NCBI RefSeq assembly: GCF_008107695.1
Contig: NZ_VIRG01000070.1
Span: forward strand, 930,001 to 994,000
Length of the DNA: 64,000 bases
From: Stappia sp. BW2
GTDB lineage: Bacteria > Pseudomonadota > Alphaproteobacteria > Rhizobiales > Stappiaceae
Direction of reading: 5' to 3'
In this document: positions 1 to 9,308 of the stretch, in pieces
Position numbering within the stretch: position 1 is the stretch's first letter
How the letters are laid out: each line of letters opens with the position of its first letter
Program-made: the position numbers and the translations under genes
Notes under the pieces: generated by a model
Database searches by the model: none
What the model was told of the DNA's origin: nothing
Seen by the model: only the letters and a program-made list of their open reading frames with translations

Positions 1-507
1 ATAAAGAGCCCAGGCACGGGAGATCCCGATGGAAAGCTGTGCGAGCGGGCCGTTACGGCCGCGTTCCAGTTCTTCGTTGGCTTTTTCGTAGCGGCCGTCC
101 AGCATTTCCTGCGCGCCGAGTGTCAGCTGGGCAAGGAAATTCTGCAGTCCGGCGCTTTCCAGTTCCTTGGAATAGACAACAGCCTGTTCAACGTCGCCGT
201 TGGCCAGCTTCAGCAGAAAGGTGCGCTCCAGCAGCATGGTGTTGTCGGGGTCGGCCGCGAGAGTTTCTTCGTAAAATGCCGCAGCCTGTGCATAATCTTT
301 CTGAAAGCCTGCAAGCCGTCCCGACAGATAGCTGCCGGACAGGGTGAACGGCAGATCGGACGGCGTGCCGAGGGGTTCCACCTCGGTGCTTGTTTCCGCT
401 AGAGCCGTCGCAGGAAGAAGGGCGAGCACACTGACCAGCGCAAGCAGTTTCTGACGGAGCGGATTGCGAGCCCTGGTTGAAACGGCACCGATCGCATTTG
501 TAATCAT
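1..507 (-). CDS. TPR-repeat secreted protein, N-terminal part (truncated by window edge)
   Basis: Read directly from the complement: an open frame of 169 codons starts with ATG at 507 and runs off the left edge without a stop. Residues about 14-38 form a hydrophobic signal segment ending in an Ala-rich cleavage region (ALLPATALAE). Beyond it come helical repeats typical of tetratricopeptide units (for example AAFYEETLAADPDN, then LERTFLLKLANGDVEQA). TPR proteins are usually protein-interaction scaffolds; partner and role are unknown here. An in-frame GTG lies three codons upstream as an alternative start. Only the N-terminus is visible, so length and any C-terminal domain cannot be judged. 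Confidence 0.8.
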   Translation of the reverse strand, partial: MITNAIGAVSTRARNPLRQKLLALVSVLALLPATALAETSTEVEPLGTPSDLPFTLSGSYLSGRLAGFQKDYAQAAAFYEETLAADPDNTMLLERTFLLKLANGDVEQAVVYSKELESAGLQNFLAQLTLGAQEMLDGRYEKANEELERGRNGPLAQLSIGISRAWALY

Positions 508-832
508 TGTTCGCACTTCTATCCCTGAACTTGATGGGTTTACTGCTTATTGCCTTTGACAATGGCGTCTTTAAGGCTGACCGGCAAGGCAACCGGTATA
601 ACTTTCTGCGGGTTTAAATCCATTTGATTTTGCCCTACGTCGGAAATGCTGAGAGTTACGAGCAAACACGATCGCTTTCGTGGAAAAAAGGGCTTGAAGA
701 CGGACAGATGCCGTAGCAGGAATGTGCAGTGCAAAAAATGTCGGGCGCATGCGTTCCGATCGCTGCATTGTGATAATGCAAGTTGGCTGCGTGAGATAAC
801 CGGCAGACTGAACCAGGCGAGGAGAGTGTCAG
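508..832. other. Intergenic region between divergent TPR gene and ppdK
   Basis: This 325-base gap separates two divergently transcribed genes and should hold both promoters. I see no convincing ORF. A short hairpin GCATT-GTGAT-AATGC lies about 50 bases before ppdK, and a GAGGAG ribosome-binding site lies just before its ATG. No recognisable RNA gene or operator was found. Confidence 0.5.
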
Positions 833-3505
833 ATGACCAAGTGGGTCTACAGTTTCGGCAATGGAGCCGCAGAAGGTGCGGCGGACATGCGTAATCTTCT
901 TGGCGGGAAGGGCGCGAACCTTGCTGAAATGAGCAGCCTGGGTCTACCGGTGCCACCCGGGTTCACCATCACCACTGAAGTCTGTACCTGGTATTATGAG
1001 CACGAAAAATCCTATCCGGATGCATTGAAGGCCCAGGTTGTCGAAGCGCTGGAAAAGGTTGGCGAGGCGACAAGCCGCAAGTTTGGCGATCCGGAGCGGC
1101 CTCTGCTGGTCTCCGTACGTTCCGGGGCACGCGTTTCCATGCCCGGCATGATGGACACCGTCCTCAACCTTGGCCTTAACGACCAGACTGTAGAGGCCAT
1201 CGCGCGCGAAGCGGGCGACCGGCGTTTCGCCTACGACAGCTACCGCCGTTTCATCCAGATGTATTCCGACGTGGTTCTGGGGCTCGATCACCACGAGTTC
1301 GAAGAAATTCTGGAAGAGTACAAGGAACGCAACGAGTTGACGCTCGATACGGAAATCGATGCGGATGCCTGGCTTGGCATTATCGAGAAATTCAAGGCGC
1401 TGGTGGAAGAGGAACTGGAAAAACCGTTCCCGCAGGATCCGCAGGAGCAGCTCTGGGGCGCCATTGGCGCCGTTTTCAGTTCCTGGATGGTGCCGCGCGC
1501 CGTGACTTACCGCCGCCTGCATGATCTGCCGTCGTCCTGGGGCACGGCCGTCAACGTTCAGGCCATGGTGTTCGGCAACATGGGCGAGAGCTCTGCCACC
1601 GGCGTTGCCTTCACGCGTAATCCGTCCACCGGCGAAAACGCCCTTTATGGCGAGTTCCTGGTCAACGCTCAGGGCGAGGACGTGGTTGCCGGTATCCGCA
1701 CGCCGCAGGATATCACCGAGAAGGCCCGTATCGAGGCAGGGTCTTCCAGCCCGTCGCTGGAAGCCTTGATGCCGGAGGCCTTCGCCGAGTTCCAGACATA
1801 CTGCGCCAAACTGGAAGCCCATTACCGGGACATGCAGGACCTGGAGTTCACCATTGAAAAGGGCAAGCTGTGGATGCTGCAGACCCGGTCGGGCAAGCGC
1901 ACCGCCAAGGCAGCGTTGAAGATCGCGGTCGACATGGTGGCGGAAGGGCTGCTGGGCGAGGAAGAGGCGATTGGCCGCGTCGAACCGGCAGCGCTCGATC
2001 AGCTTCTGCACCCAACCATCGATCCGAAAGCAAAGCGTGATATCATCACGACAGGTCTGCCGGCATCGCCCGGGGCCGCGTCGGGCGCCATCGTCTTTTC
2101 CTCTGATGACGCGGAAAATGCCAAGTCAGAAGGCCGGAAGGTCATCCTGGTGCGGGTTGAGACCAGCCCGGAGGATATCCACGGCATGCATGCGGCCGAA
2201 GGCATTCTGACCAGTCGCGGCGGCATGACCAGCCACGCGGCCGTTGTTGCCCGCGGCATGGGCAAGCCTTGCGTCGCCGGGGCAGGGATGCTGCGCATCG
2301 ACTACCGCAACGGCGTGATCAACGCTGCGGGCCGTCAGCTTAAAGAAGGCGATATCATTACCATCGATGGTGCCACTGGCCAGGTTCTTGTTGGCGAAGT
2401 CGAGATGCTGCAGCCGACCCTTTCGGGTGATTTCGGGACGCTGATGGGCTGGGCCGACAAGGGGCGTCGCATGCGCGTGCGCACCAACGCGGAAACACCG
2501 CAGGATGCAAAGGTGGCCCGGGAATTCGGCGCCGAGGGCATTGGCCTTTGCCGCACCGAACATATGTTCTTCGAGGGCGAGCGCATCGTCGCCGTGCGTG
2601 AAATGATTCTGGCAGACACGGAAGCCGGTCGTCGCACCGCGCTTGCCAAACTGCTGCCCATGCAGCGGCAGGATTTTACCGATCTCTTCGAGATCATGCA
2701 TGGCCTGCCGGTGACCATCCGTCTGCTGGATCCGCCGCTGCATGAATTCCTGCCGAAATCGGAAGAGGAACTGGCGGACGTCGCGAAAGCGATGGGCGCT
2801 GATCCGGATTTGCTGCGCGACCGCGCGCTGGCGCTGGAGGAATTCAACCCCATGCTCGGCCATCGCGGCTGCCGCCTGTTGGTATCCTATCCGGAAATTG
2901 CCGAAATGCAGGCACGGGCCATCTTCGAGGCGGCCGTCGAAGCTGCGAAGAAGACCGGCGCGCCGGTGGTTCCGGAAATCATGGTTCCGCTGGTTGGCCT
3001 CAAGGGGGAACTGGACCTCGTACGCAAGAGCATCGAGGCCATGGCCAAGGCGGTGATGAGTGAAACAGGTGCGGAACTGACCTATCAGGTCGGCACCATG
3101 GTGGAATTGCCGCGTGCCGCGCTGAAGGCGGCGGAAATCGCCGAGTCTGCCGAGTTCTTCTCCTTCGGTACCAACGACCTGACACAGACCACTTTCGGTA
3201 TCTCGCGTGACGACGCCGCTTCGTTCCTCGGAACCTATCAGACGCGCGGTCTTCTGGAGCAGGACCCGTTCGTCTCGCTCGATCAGGAAGGCGTGGGCGA
3301 ACTCATCAAGATCGGTGTCGAGCGTGGCCGGTCCACGCGTCCCGATATCAAGCTTGGCATTTGCGGTGAGCATGGCGGCGATCCGGCGTCCATCTCCTTC
3401 TGCGAAAGCGTTGGCCTGGACTATGTCTCCTGTTCACCGTTCCGCGTGCCGATTGCGCGGCTGGCGGCTGCGCAGGCTGCCTTGAAGTTCAAGTCCGGAA
3501 GCTGA
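833..3505 (+). CDS. ppdK: Pyruvate, phosphate dikinase
   Basis: Interconverts pyruvate + ATP + Pi and phosphoenolpyruvate + AMP + PPi in the cytosol, a gluconeogenic or reversible glycolytic step. The 890-residue length matches the family. The N-terminal nucleotide-binding domain begins with a GGKGANLAEM stretch. The phosphohistidine domain carries GGMTSHAA with the catalytic His near residue 468. The C-terminal PEP/pyruvate barrel has LCRTEHMFF and ends with a YVSCSP motif whose catalytic Cys is near residue 867. The start is fixed by an upstream GAGGAG about 9 bases before the ATG. meaB follows 40 bases later on the same strand and may be cotranscribed. Confidence 0.97.
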   Translation: MTKWVYSFGNGAAEGAADMRNLLGGKGANLAEMSSLGLPVPPGFTITTEVCTWYYEHEKSYPDALKAQVVEALEKVGEATSRKFGDPERPLLVSVRSGARVSMPGMMDTVLNLGLNDQTVEAIAREAGDRRFAYDSYRRFIQMYSDVVLGLDHHEFEEILEEYKERNELTLDTEIDADAWLGIIEKFKALVEEELEKPFPQDPQEQLWGAIGAVFSSWMVPRAVTYRRLHDLPSSWGTAVNVQAMVFGNMGESSATGVAFTRNPSTGENALYGEFLVNAQGEDVVAGIRTPQDITEKARIEAGSSSPSLEALMPEAFAEFQTYCAKLEAHYRDMQDLEFTIEKGKLWMLQTRSGKRTAKAALKIAVDMVAEGLLGEEEAIGRVEPAALDQLLHPTIDPKAKRDIITTGLPASPGAASGAIVFSSDDAENAKSEGRKVILVRVETSPEDIHGMHAAEGILTSRGGMTSHAAVVARGMGKPCVAGAGMLRIDYRNGVINAAGRQLKEGDIITIDGATGQVLVGEVEMLQPTLSGDFGTLMGWADKGRRMRVRTNAETPQDAKVAREFGAEGIGLCRTEHMFFEGERIVAVREMILADTEAGRRTALAKLLPMQRQDFTDLFEIMHGLPVTIRLLDPPLHEFLPKSEEELADVAKAMGADPDLLRDRALALEEFNPMLGHRGCRLLVSYPEIAEMQARAIFEAAVEAAKKTGAPVVPEIMVPLVGLKGELDLVRKSIEAMAKAVMSETGAELTYQVGTMVELPRAALKAAEIAESAEFFSFGTNDLTQTTFGISRDDAASFLGTYQTRGLLEQDPFVSLDQEGVGELIKIGVERGRSTRPDIKLGICGEHGGDPASISFCESVGLDYVSCSPFRVPIARLAAAQAALKFKSGS

Positions 3506-3545
3506 ATGGGCGGGAAAGGCCCGTTGAGTCGACAGGGAGTGCGGT

Positions 3546-4502
3546 GTGAGTGATGCCTACCCCAAGCTGGACGCCTTGCGTGCGGGTGGCAAGAGGCAGC
3601 TCTCACGTGTGCTCAGCCGGTTGGAAAGCCATTCGGAAGACGCGGAAACCGCAGCTTTTCTGGATCGGGCCGCCGGAGAGCCCACCGCGAAGGTGCTTGG
3701 CCTCACCGGTCCTCCCGGGGTGGGTAAATCCAGTCTGACGGATGCCCTCATCAAGGCCTGCCGGGCAGCGGGGCAAAGCGTGGCGGTGCTGGCCATCGAC
3801 CCGTCTTCCACGGTGACCGGAGGCGCGCTTCTGGGCGACCGCACCCGGTTGAAGACCGACCCTTCCGATGATGGTGTTTTCGTGCGCTCCATGGCTGCGC
3901 GGGATCGTCTCGGCGGTTTGTCCGATCATGCGGTTGCCGCGATTGCCGTTCTCAGGTGTGTCTGCGATTGCGTGATCGTTGAAACCGTTGGCATCGGCCA
4001 GTCCGAAGGCGATCTGAAGCAGGCTGTCGACACGGTTGTGCTGTGTATTCAGCCAGGATCCGGCGACAGTCTTCAGTTCATGAAAGCCGGCATCATGGAG
4101 TTGCCGGACATCGTGGCTGTTACCAAGGCCGATATGGGAGCGCTTGCGCGCCGGGCCACCTCCGACGTTGCCGGTGCCTTGTCGCTAAGCGACACAGGTG
4201 GCACGGGTGGGTGGACGGTACCGGTGTGCGAAGTCTCCGCGCAGACCCTCAGCGGCGTTGACGAACTGGTCGGGCATTGGCAGCGCCATCATGCCCATAT
4301 CGCGTCAGACAATACCTTGCAGAGGCAGCGGAAAGCTCAGCATGTCGCCTGGTTCAAGGATATGGTGCGCACGGAATTTGGCCATGCGGGACTGAAGCTG
4401 GCCGCCGGTTCGGGGCAGGACTGGCTGACGTCGGCCGAGACGGCCCCCTTTGCGAGCTTTCATGGCTTTTCCGCCAAGCTCCGGCCACTGCTGGGTGTTT
4501 GA
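3546..4502 (+). CDS. meaB: Methylmalonyl-CoA mutase-associated GTPase MeaB (ArgK family)
   Basis: Metallochaperone G protein that gates adenosylcobalamin loading and protects methylmalonyl-CoA mutase. It has the family length (318 aa). G1/P-loop GPPGVGKSSL lies near residue 60, a VETVGIGQSE switch follows the central DPSS segment, and the G4-like motif is TKAD. The start is a GTG at 3546 preceded by AGGGAG. No mutase gene is in the window, so its client must lie elsewhere. The older name LAO/AO transport ATPase is misleading. The gene converges on the CHASE4-GGDEF-EAL gene. Confidence 0.93.
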   Translation: MSDAYPKLDALRAGGKRQLSRVLSRLESHSEDAETAAFLDRAAGEPTAKVLGLTGPPGVGKSSLTDALIKACRAAGQSVAVLAIDPSSTVTGGALLGDRTRLKTDPSDDGVFVRSMAARDRLGGLSDHAVAAIAVLRCVCDCVIVETVGIGQSEGDLKQAVDTVVLCIQPGSGDSLQFMKAGIMELPDIVAVTKADMGALARRATSDVAGALSLSDTGGTGGWTVPVCEVSAQTLSGVDELVGHWQRHHAHIASDNTLQRQRKAQHVAWFKDMVRTEFGHAGLKLAAGSGQDWLTSAETAPFASFHGFSAKLRPLLGV

Positions 4503-4556
4503 TCCCAGGGAATGAAGCTCTGATTCCCCAGAAGAATTTGCAGGACTGACGCATAA

Positions 4557-4579
4557 GCCGCTTGCCGGGCCAAAGCGGC
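4557..4579. terminator. Short stem-loop between convergent meaB and diguanylate cyclase gene
   Basis: A perfect 7-bp inverted repeat GCCGCTT/AAGCGGC with a 9-base loop sits in the convergent gap and abuts the stop codon on the minus strand. There is no T-tract, so it is only a weak terminator candidate. Confidence 0.3.
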
Positions 4580-4580
4580 A

Positions 4581-6860
4581 TCAGGCTTCTGCTGCGCGCG
4601 CCTGCAAGCTCAGATCAGTGCCGAAGCCGGTGGCGCTGATGTTGTGGAAGTCGGCCAGAAACTGCGTCAGAGCTTCGTCCGACAACGGGCGGGAGATATA
4701 GAAGCCCTGCATCCGGTGGCAATTGTGCGCCTGCAGGAACCGGATCTGTTCCTGGGTCTCGATGCCTTCCGCCACGATGGTCATGCCGAGCGCCTTGCCG
4801 AGCTGGATGATCGAGACCAGGATTGCCTCGGCCTCCGCGTTTCCGTTCATGTCGGAAACGAAGTCCCGGTCGATCTTCAGCGTATCGAACGGGAACCGGC
4901 GCAGATAGCTGAGGCTGGAATAGCCTGAGCCGAAATCATCGAGAGCGACCTTCACGCCCAGGTTCTTCAGTCTTCGCAGGGCTTTCAGCACCGAATCGTT
5001 CCGGCCCGCAAAGACGCTTTCCGTCACCTCGATTTCGAGGCGCTGCGGCGGCAGGTTGTTGGCAGCCAGAATTGCCATGACCTTCTCGACAAACCGCGGG
5101 TGCTTGAACTGGTTCGGCGAAACGTTGACCGACACGGTGATGCCGGGCCATTCATGCGCCTTGGCGCAAGCCTTGTTGAGCACCCAGATGCCCAGATCGT
5201 TGATCAGGCCTGTTTCCTCGGCGACGGGAATGAACTGCGCCGGGGAAATGACGGTGCCGTCTTTCTTGGTCCAGCGCGCCAGAGCTTCCACACTGACGAT
5301 CCGTTTGGCCGAGGTATCGGATTGTGGCTGATAAGCAAGGTCCAGTTCGTCGTTCTTCAGCGCCAGGCGCAACTCACGTGACAGCCGGTCCTTGGACTGG
5401 ACGTGATGCTCCATGTTCGGTTCGAAGAAGGATCGGCGGCTTCGGCCGTTCTCCTTGGCATCGTAAAGCGCGATATCGGCCTTGCGCAGCAGTTCGTCCG
5501 GATCGTCACCGTCGCGTGGGGCCACGGCCGCACCCATGGAAAGGCTCGCATGAAGTTCACGGCTGCCGATCATAATCGGGCGGCTGATTTCGTCCTGAAC
5601 CTGATCGAGAATATATTCCAGCCAGACATCGTCTTCGCAGTTCTTGATGACCATCGCGAATTCATCGCCGCTGATGCGCGCAACGATCCCGGTTTCGGGA
5701 ATGACGCGCTGCAGCCGCTGGGCAACGGCAGTGATCACCTTGTCACCGGCGGAATGACCGAGGGTGTCGTTGATGTCCTTGAAATGATCGAGGTCGATGT
5801 AGACTACGGCGGTATTCGTTCCGTTGGTCGCGCTTTCTTCCAGTGTGTCCGTCAGCAGCGTATGGAAACGGGCGCGGTTCGGCAGGCCGGACAGGGCATC
5901 GTGGCGAGAGGCGTGCACCGCCCTGGCTTCACTTTGCGCCAGCCGCCTGGTCATCTGGTAGGTGAAGATGGCCACTGCGAAGACCACGGTGGCAATCATG
6001 AAAGCTGCCAGCCACAGGAACGGATTGATGCGGTACATCATCTGGCTGCCAGGCTCAGAGGTTTGCCACGCGATCAGGCCGACAACCTGCCCATGTGGCG
6101 ACTTCAGCTGAAAATGGCCGACACCGTCACGCTCGGTGTCTGTGGGGGCAAGAACAAAGCCGTTCAGGCGCGACATGTCGGAGATTTCTTTCAGCTTTTC
6201 ACCACGCAAGGGCACTAGGCTAACCAGCACTGTCGGTGGAAACCGCACCCGTGAAATCGACTGGATCTGCGGCATGACGGCAGCCGCGCTGAACAGATAG
6301 GGTTCGTCAGCCAGGGAAACGACGCCTGTTTCGGCGATTGACCGGCGAGCATCGCTGCTTTGCGGCACAAAGCTGTAAAGGCCGGACGGTGTGCGGCGGA
6401 AGGAGATGATGTAGCGGGCACGTACCTTGGCGATTGCAGGTTTCAGCTCGTCGAGCAGCTCTGGTGTCATCCATTTGCTTGTGTGGTTCTGCGCGTAGAT
6501 GTACTGCACGTCAAAATCACGATTGATCAGGATCGACTTTGTGAATCCGTGGTTCTGGAACAACCAGTGCATCAGATTGTTGTAGATCCAGCCTTCGTCC
6601 AGATCGGCCTGGTTGACCCTACGATAGGCTTCGTCCCAGATCACGACTCCGTTCTGCTGCTTCACCATGTAGTTCTGGGTGAGCTGCAGCGCACCCGCAA
6701 TCAGCTTGTTCTGAGATTCGACGGCAGTTTCGTCCGACAGGCGGGCAGACCAGTGCAGCAGGCCAAAGATACCGAAAACGGATATCATGACGATGACAAC
6801 CATCGGAATGATGATCGCGTTTGCAATCTGGCCGCCGGAATTTTTAGTCGAATTGTTCAT
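4581..6860 (-). CDS. Membrane CHASE4-GGDEF-EAL c-di-GMP signalling protein
   Basis: A 759-residue inner-membrane protein predicted to make and/or degrade cyclic di-GMP. Order: TM helix about residues 16-38, a periplasmic CHASE4-type sensor containing WDEAYR, a second TM about 278-303 (WLAAFMIATVVFAVAIF), a GGDEF domain with active-type variant SGDEF, then an EAL domain with intact EALAR, LDDFGSGYSS and KIDRDF motifs. Both catalytic halves therefore look competent, though net activity cannot be told from sequence. The ligand of the sensor is unknown. It is a stand-alone gene converging on meaB. Confidence 0.93.
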   Translation of the reverse strand: MNNSTKNSGGQIANAIIIPMVVIVMISVFGIFGLLHWSARLSDETAVESQNKLIAGALQLTQNYMVKQQNGVVIWDEAYRRVNQADLDEGWIYNNLMHWLFQNHGFTKSILINRDFDVQYIYAQNHTSKWMTPELLDELKPAIAKVRARYIISFRRTPSGLYSFVPQSSDARRSIAETGVVSLADEPYLFSAAAVMPQIQSISRVRFPPTVLVSLVPLRGEKLKEISDMSRLNGFVLAPTDTERDGVGHFQLKSPHGQVVGLIAWQTSEPGSQMMYRINPFLWLAAFMIATVVFAVAIFTYQMTRRLAQSEARAVHASRHDALSGLPNRARFHTLLTDTLEESATNGTNTAVVYIDLDHFKDINDTLGHSAGDKVITAVAQRLQRVIPETGIVARISGDEFAMVIKNCEDDVWLEYILDQVQDEISRPIMIGSRELHASLSMGAAVAPRDGDDPDELLRKADIALYDAKENGRSRRSFFEPNMEHHVQSKDRLSRELRLALKNDELDLAYQPQSDTSAKRIVSVEALARWTKKDGTVISPAQFIPVAEETGLINDLGIWVLNKACAKAHEWPGITVSVNVSPNQFKHPRFVEKVMAILAANNLPPQRLEIEVTESVFAGRNDSVLKALRRLKNLGVKVALDDFGSGYSSLSYLRRFPFDTLKIDRDFVSDMNGNAEAEAILVSIIQLGKALGMTIVAEGIETQEQIRFLQAHNCHRMQGFYISRPLSDEALTQFLADFHNISATGFGTDLSLQARAAEA

Positions 6861-6967
6861 ACACGAGCCCGGTTTCTTTGGGCTGAGTATTGTCGGTGCG
6901 GGTTAAGGAATGCCCCAAACTTCTAAGTAAATTAAGGGTAAAGTCTGGAAATATCTGATCCGGTTTT

Positions 6968-7000
6968 GCCCGCATCCTGAAGGCACTCTTCAGCACGGGC
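6968..7000 (-). terminator. Stem-loop downstream of radC
   Basis: Nested inverted repeat: outer GCCCG/CGGGC and inner CTGAAG/CTTCAG with loop GCACT, beginning about 30 bases after the radC stop on the minus strand. It lacks a U-tract, so it could be a Rho-dependent or mRNA-end structure. Confidence 0.35.
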
Positions 7001-7031
7001 GCATAATCTGGCTTCTCTCCCGAGCGGGCAA

Positions 7032-7745
7032 TCAGATCAATTGCAGGCTGCGGAAGCTGACATTGTTTCGCAGACCGACGATGATGTGATCATGCACCTC
7101 GATCCCGAGCGGGCCGGCGATATCGACGATTTTCTTGGTCATCTGAATGTCGGCTCTGGACGGGGTCGGGTCTCCTGACGGGTGGTTATGCACCAGGATC
7201 AGCGCCGTCGCCGAAAGCTCCAGGGCACGCCGGATGACTTCGCGCGGATAGACAGGTGTGTGATCGACAGTGCCTGTCTGCTGAACTTCGTCCGCGATCA
7301 GGGCATTCTTTTTATCCAGAAACAGGACCCTGAATTGCTCAACAGGGGCAAGCCCCATGGAAACCTGCAGGTAGTCCATGACTTTCTGCCAGCTGTCCAG
7401 AACCTGACGTTTTTCCAGGCCGGCCTTGTGAAAACGGATGACGGATGCGTGCACGGCCTGAAGGGCGTCGATGCTGATGTCGGACAGGCCAGGGATTTCC
7501 TTCAGCCTTTCCCTGGGCGCGGCAAGAGCCGCCGGAAAGGAACCGAAGCGCTGCAGCAAGGCTTTGGCAATCGGCTTGGTGTCCTGGCGGGGCAGGGCGG
7601 AAAACAAAAGAAATTCAAGAAGTTCATAGTCGGCAAGGCCTTGCTCGCCGGTTTTACGGAACCGTTCCCGCAGCCGCTGGCGGTGCCCCTTGTGGTCGCC
7701 GCCGGCGGTGGCCGGTGTTTCACTGGCGGTGGTCGTCTCTTTCAT
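7032..7745 (-). CDS. radC: RadC-family JAB/MPN domain protein
   Basis: A 237-residue protein of the RadC family. The N-terminal half has a helix-hairpin-helix region (ALAAPRERLKEIPGLSD). The C-terminal half is an MPN+/JAMM metalloprotease-like domain with the metal motif HNHPSGDPTPSRAD, giving the H-x-H...D set. Despite the historic link to DNA repair, the biochemical role of RadC is unsettled. It lies 65 bases downstream of map on the same strand, so cotranscription is likely. Confidence 0.93.
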   Translation of the reverse strand: MKETTTASETPATAGGDHKGHRQRLRERFRKTGEQGLADYELLEFLLFSALPRQDTKPIAKALLQRFGSFPAALAAPRERLKEIPGLSDISIDALQAVHASVIRFHKAGLEKRQVLDSWQKVMDYLQVSMGLAPVEQFRVLFLDKKNALIADEVQQTGTVDHTPVYPREVIRRALELSATALILVHNHPSGDPTPSRADIQMTKKIVDIAGPLGIEVHDHIIVGLRNNVSFRSLQLI

Positions 7746-7810
7746 GAGCTCCTGCGTCAGCCGCTATCAGATGACAGCACTTCGCCGATAGTTTAGGGGC
7801 AGCCGTACCT

Positions 7811-8641
7811 TCAGTCGGTTTGCAGGCCGGGCTTGTGGATGCCTTTGGGGGAAGTGGTGAAGATCTGGCAGCCTTCGGGAGTGATACCGATGGAATGTTC
7901 GAACTGGGCCGACAGGGATCTGTCGCGCGTGACGGCGGTCCAGCCATCGCTGAGAACCTTCACGTGCGGACGACCCAGATTGACCATCGGTTCGATGGTG
8001 AAAATCATGCCAGGCTTCAGTTCCACACCTTCACCGGGGCGGCCATAGTGCAGGATGTTCGGGGTGTCGTGAAACAGCAGGCCGACGCCATGGCCACAGA
8101 AATCGCGCACCACGGAGCAGCGTTCTGCCTCAACGAATGTCTGGATGGCTGCGCCGATATCACCCGTGGTGTTGCCCGGCTTGGCCGCCTCGATGCCGCG
8201 CATCAGCGATTCATAGGTCACATCAATCAGGCGTTCGGCGGCGCGCTTCAACTGGCCGACCGGGTACATGCGGCTGGAATCGCCGTGCCAGCCGTCCAGA
8301 ATGAAGGTGACGTCGATGTTGACGATGTCGCCTTCGCGCAGGCCCTTTTCGTTGGGAATGCCGTGACAGACGACGTGGTTGATCGACGTGCAGGAGGACT
8401 TGGTGTAGCCGCGATAGTTCAGCGTTGCCGGAATGGCGTTGTGATCCATGCCGTACTGGTAGACGAAGTCATCGATTTCCTGGGTCGTTGTGCCCGGTTT
8501 GACGAGGTCGGTCAGCTCATCAAGACAGGCTGCGGTCAACTGACCGGCACGCATCATGCCTTCGAAATCCTCTGGACCGTATAACCTTATCTGGCCCGTA
8601 TTTTTCAAAGGTGCTTCCGAAGCGTCGATATAGCTGACCAT
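7811..8641 (-). CDS. map: Type I methionine aminopeptidase
   Basis: Removes the initiator methionine from nascent proteins. The 276 residues match a type I enzyme with a short N-terminal extension. Metal ligands of the pita-bread fold are visible in order: Asp in NIDVTF, Asp in GWHGDSS, His in GHGVGLLFHD, Glu in TIEPM and Glu in QFEHSI. The substrate-positioning HGIP motif is intact. radC follows downstream. Confidence 0.96.
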   Translation of the reverse strand: MVSYIDASEAPLKNTGQIRLYGPEDFEGMMRAGQLTAACLDELTDLVKPGTTTQEIDDFVYQYGMDHNAIPATLNYRGYTKSSCTSINHVVCHGIPNEKGLREGDIVNIDVTFILDGWHGDSSRMYPVGQLKRAAERLIDVTYESLMRGIEAAKPGNTTGDIGAAIQTFVEAERCSVVRDFCGHGVGLLFHDTPNILHYGRPGEGVELKPGMIFTIEPMVNLGRPHVKVLSDGWTAVTRDRSLSAQFEHSIGITPEGCQIFTTSPKGIHKPGLQTD

Positions 8642-8860
8642 GGGGATTACCGTGTCTCACAATTTTCCGGTGCATTGTAAGCCATGAAGGCTGGGTTCGG
8701 CACCAATTATCCGTTGTTTGTTCACATACCGCTCCGAGCGCGCAATTTCCAGCTTCTGTTCCGGCAAAATCAGCCTGACGTGGAAACTTCCTGCTAACGC
8801 GGTGAAAAGCCGCGGTGCCTTCTTGCGCTTTTCCGGCAGGAGAGCTAGGGGAAGAGAAAA

Positions 8861-8946
8861 GCGGGCGTGGTGGAATTGGTAGACACAAGGGACTTAAAAT
8901 CCCTCGGCCCTAGGCTGTACGGGTTCGAGTCCCGTCGCCCGCACCA
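8861..8946 (+). tRNA. tRNA-Leu (anticodon TAA)
   Basis: Acceptor arms GCGGGCG and CGCCCGC pair, followed by discriminator A and an encoded CCA (8944-8946). The anticodon stem AGGGA/TCCCT encloses loop CTTAAAA with anticodon TAA at 8895-8897. A T-arm with GGTTCGAGTCC and a long variable arm, as expected for a class II leucine tRNA, are visible. No integrase or direct repeat flanks it. Confidence 0.97.
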
Positions 8947-9121
8947 TAGTTTGTTGTGCGACCGGTCTTCGGTCTGCTTAAGCGCCGACTTGAATCTGGG
9001 TTTCTCTTCTCGCCTGTCACGTCTTTCCGCATGCTCTTGTCTTTCCAGTCGGTTGAAGGCAGGTTGCAAATTCGGCTCTGTGCTTCCTTCTCTTTACCTG
9101 TAAACCGCAGATTTTTCCGGA

Positions 9122-9150
9122 TTGTCACGGATCCGTTGAACGACTGTCAC
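9122..9150 (+). promoter_or_regulatory. Candidate Pho box upstream of phnM
   Basis: TTGTCAC (9122-9128) and CTGTCAC (9144-9150) lie 22 bases apart, twice the 11-base period of PhoB direct repeats, about 160 bases before phnM. The middle repeat is degenerate (CCGTTGA). phn genes are commonly PhoB-controlled, which makes this plausible but unproven. Confidence 0.3.
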
Positions 9151-9190
9151 AATTTCTGCTCGAAAGAACGCTAGATCATCAGGCGTTCAA

Positions 9191-9212
9191 CCGGAAGCGC
9201 ATTTGCTTCCGG
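9191..9212 (+). other. Perfect stem-loop in the phnM leader region
   Basis: CCGGAAGC-GCATTT-GCTTCCGG: 8-bp perfect stem with 6-base loop, about 100 bases before phnM, no T-tract. Could be a weak terminator for the tRNA transcript or a leader structure. Confidence 0.4.
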
Positions 9213-9308
9213 CTCGGTTCGCTCCCGGTCACGCGGAGCCACATCTTTTTCGGTCCACTTTCGGGCCATTCTTGAATTCGTTCATTCTGCTCGCCGGAGG
9301 GAGTTTCC

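Larger units (their letters stand above)
8947..9308 (+). other. Intergenic region between tRNA-Leu and phnM
   Basis: This 362-base gap holds no convincing gene; one 72-codon frame lacks family features or a ribosome site. It contains TGTCAC half-sites (9122-9150) and a perfect hairpin (9191-9212), listed separately, and presumably the phnM promoter. Confidence 0.5.

Noticed and set aside
944-3373. Long minus-strand ORFs (355 and 415 codons) opposite ppdK
   Set aside because: They are antisense shadows of a clear 890-residue enzyme; high GC third positions open the complementary frame. No family motif or ribosome site.
8680-8740. LexA-type box (GTTC-N7-GTTC) upstream of map
   Set aside because: Only GTTC-N7-GCTC was found and map is not an SOS gene; match too weak.
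8861-8946. tRNA-Leu as an integration site of a mobile element
   Set aside because: No integrase, no direct repeat of the tRNA 3' end nearby and no change in gene type on either side.
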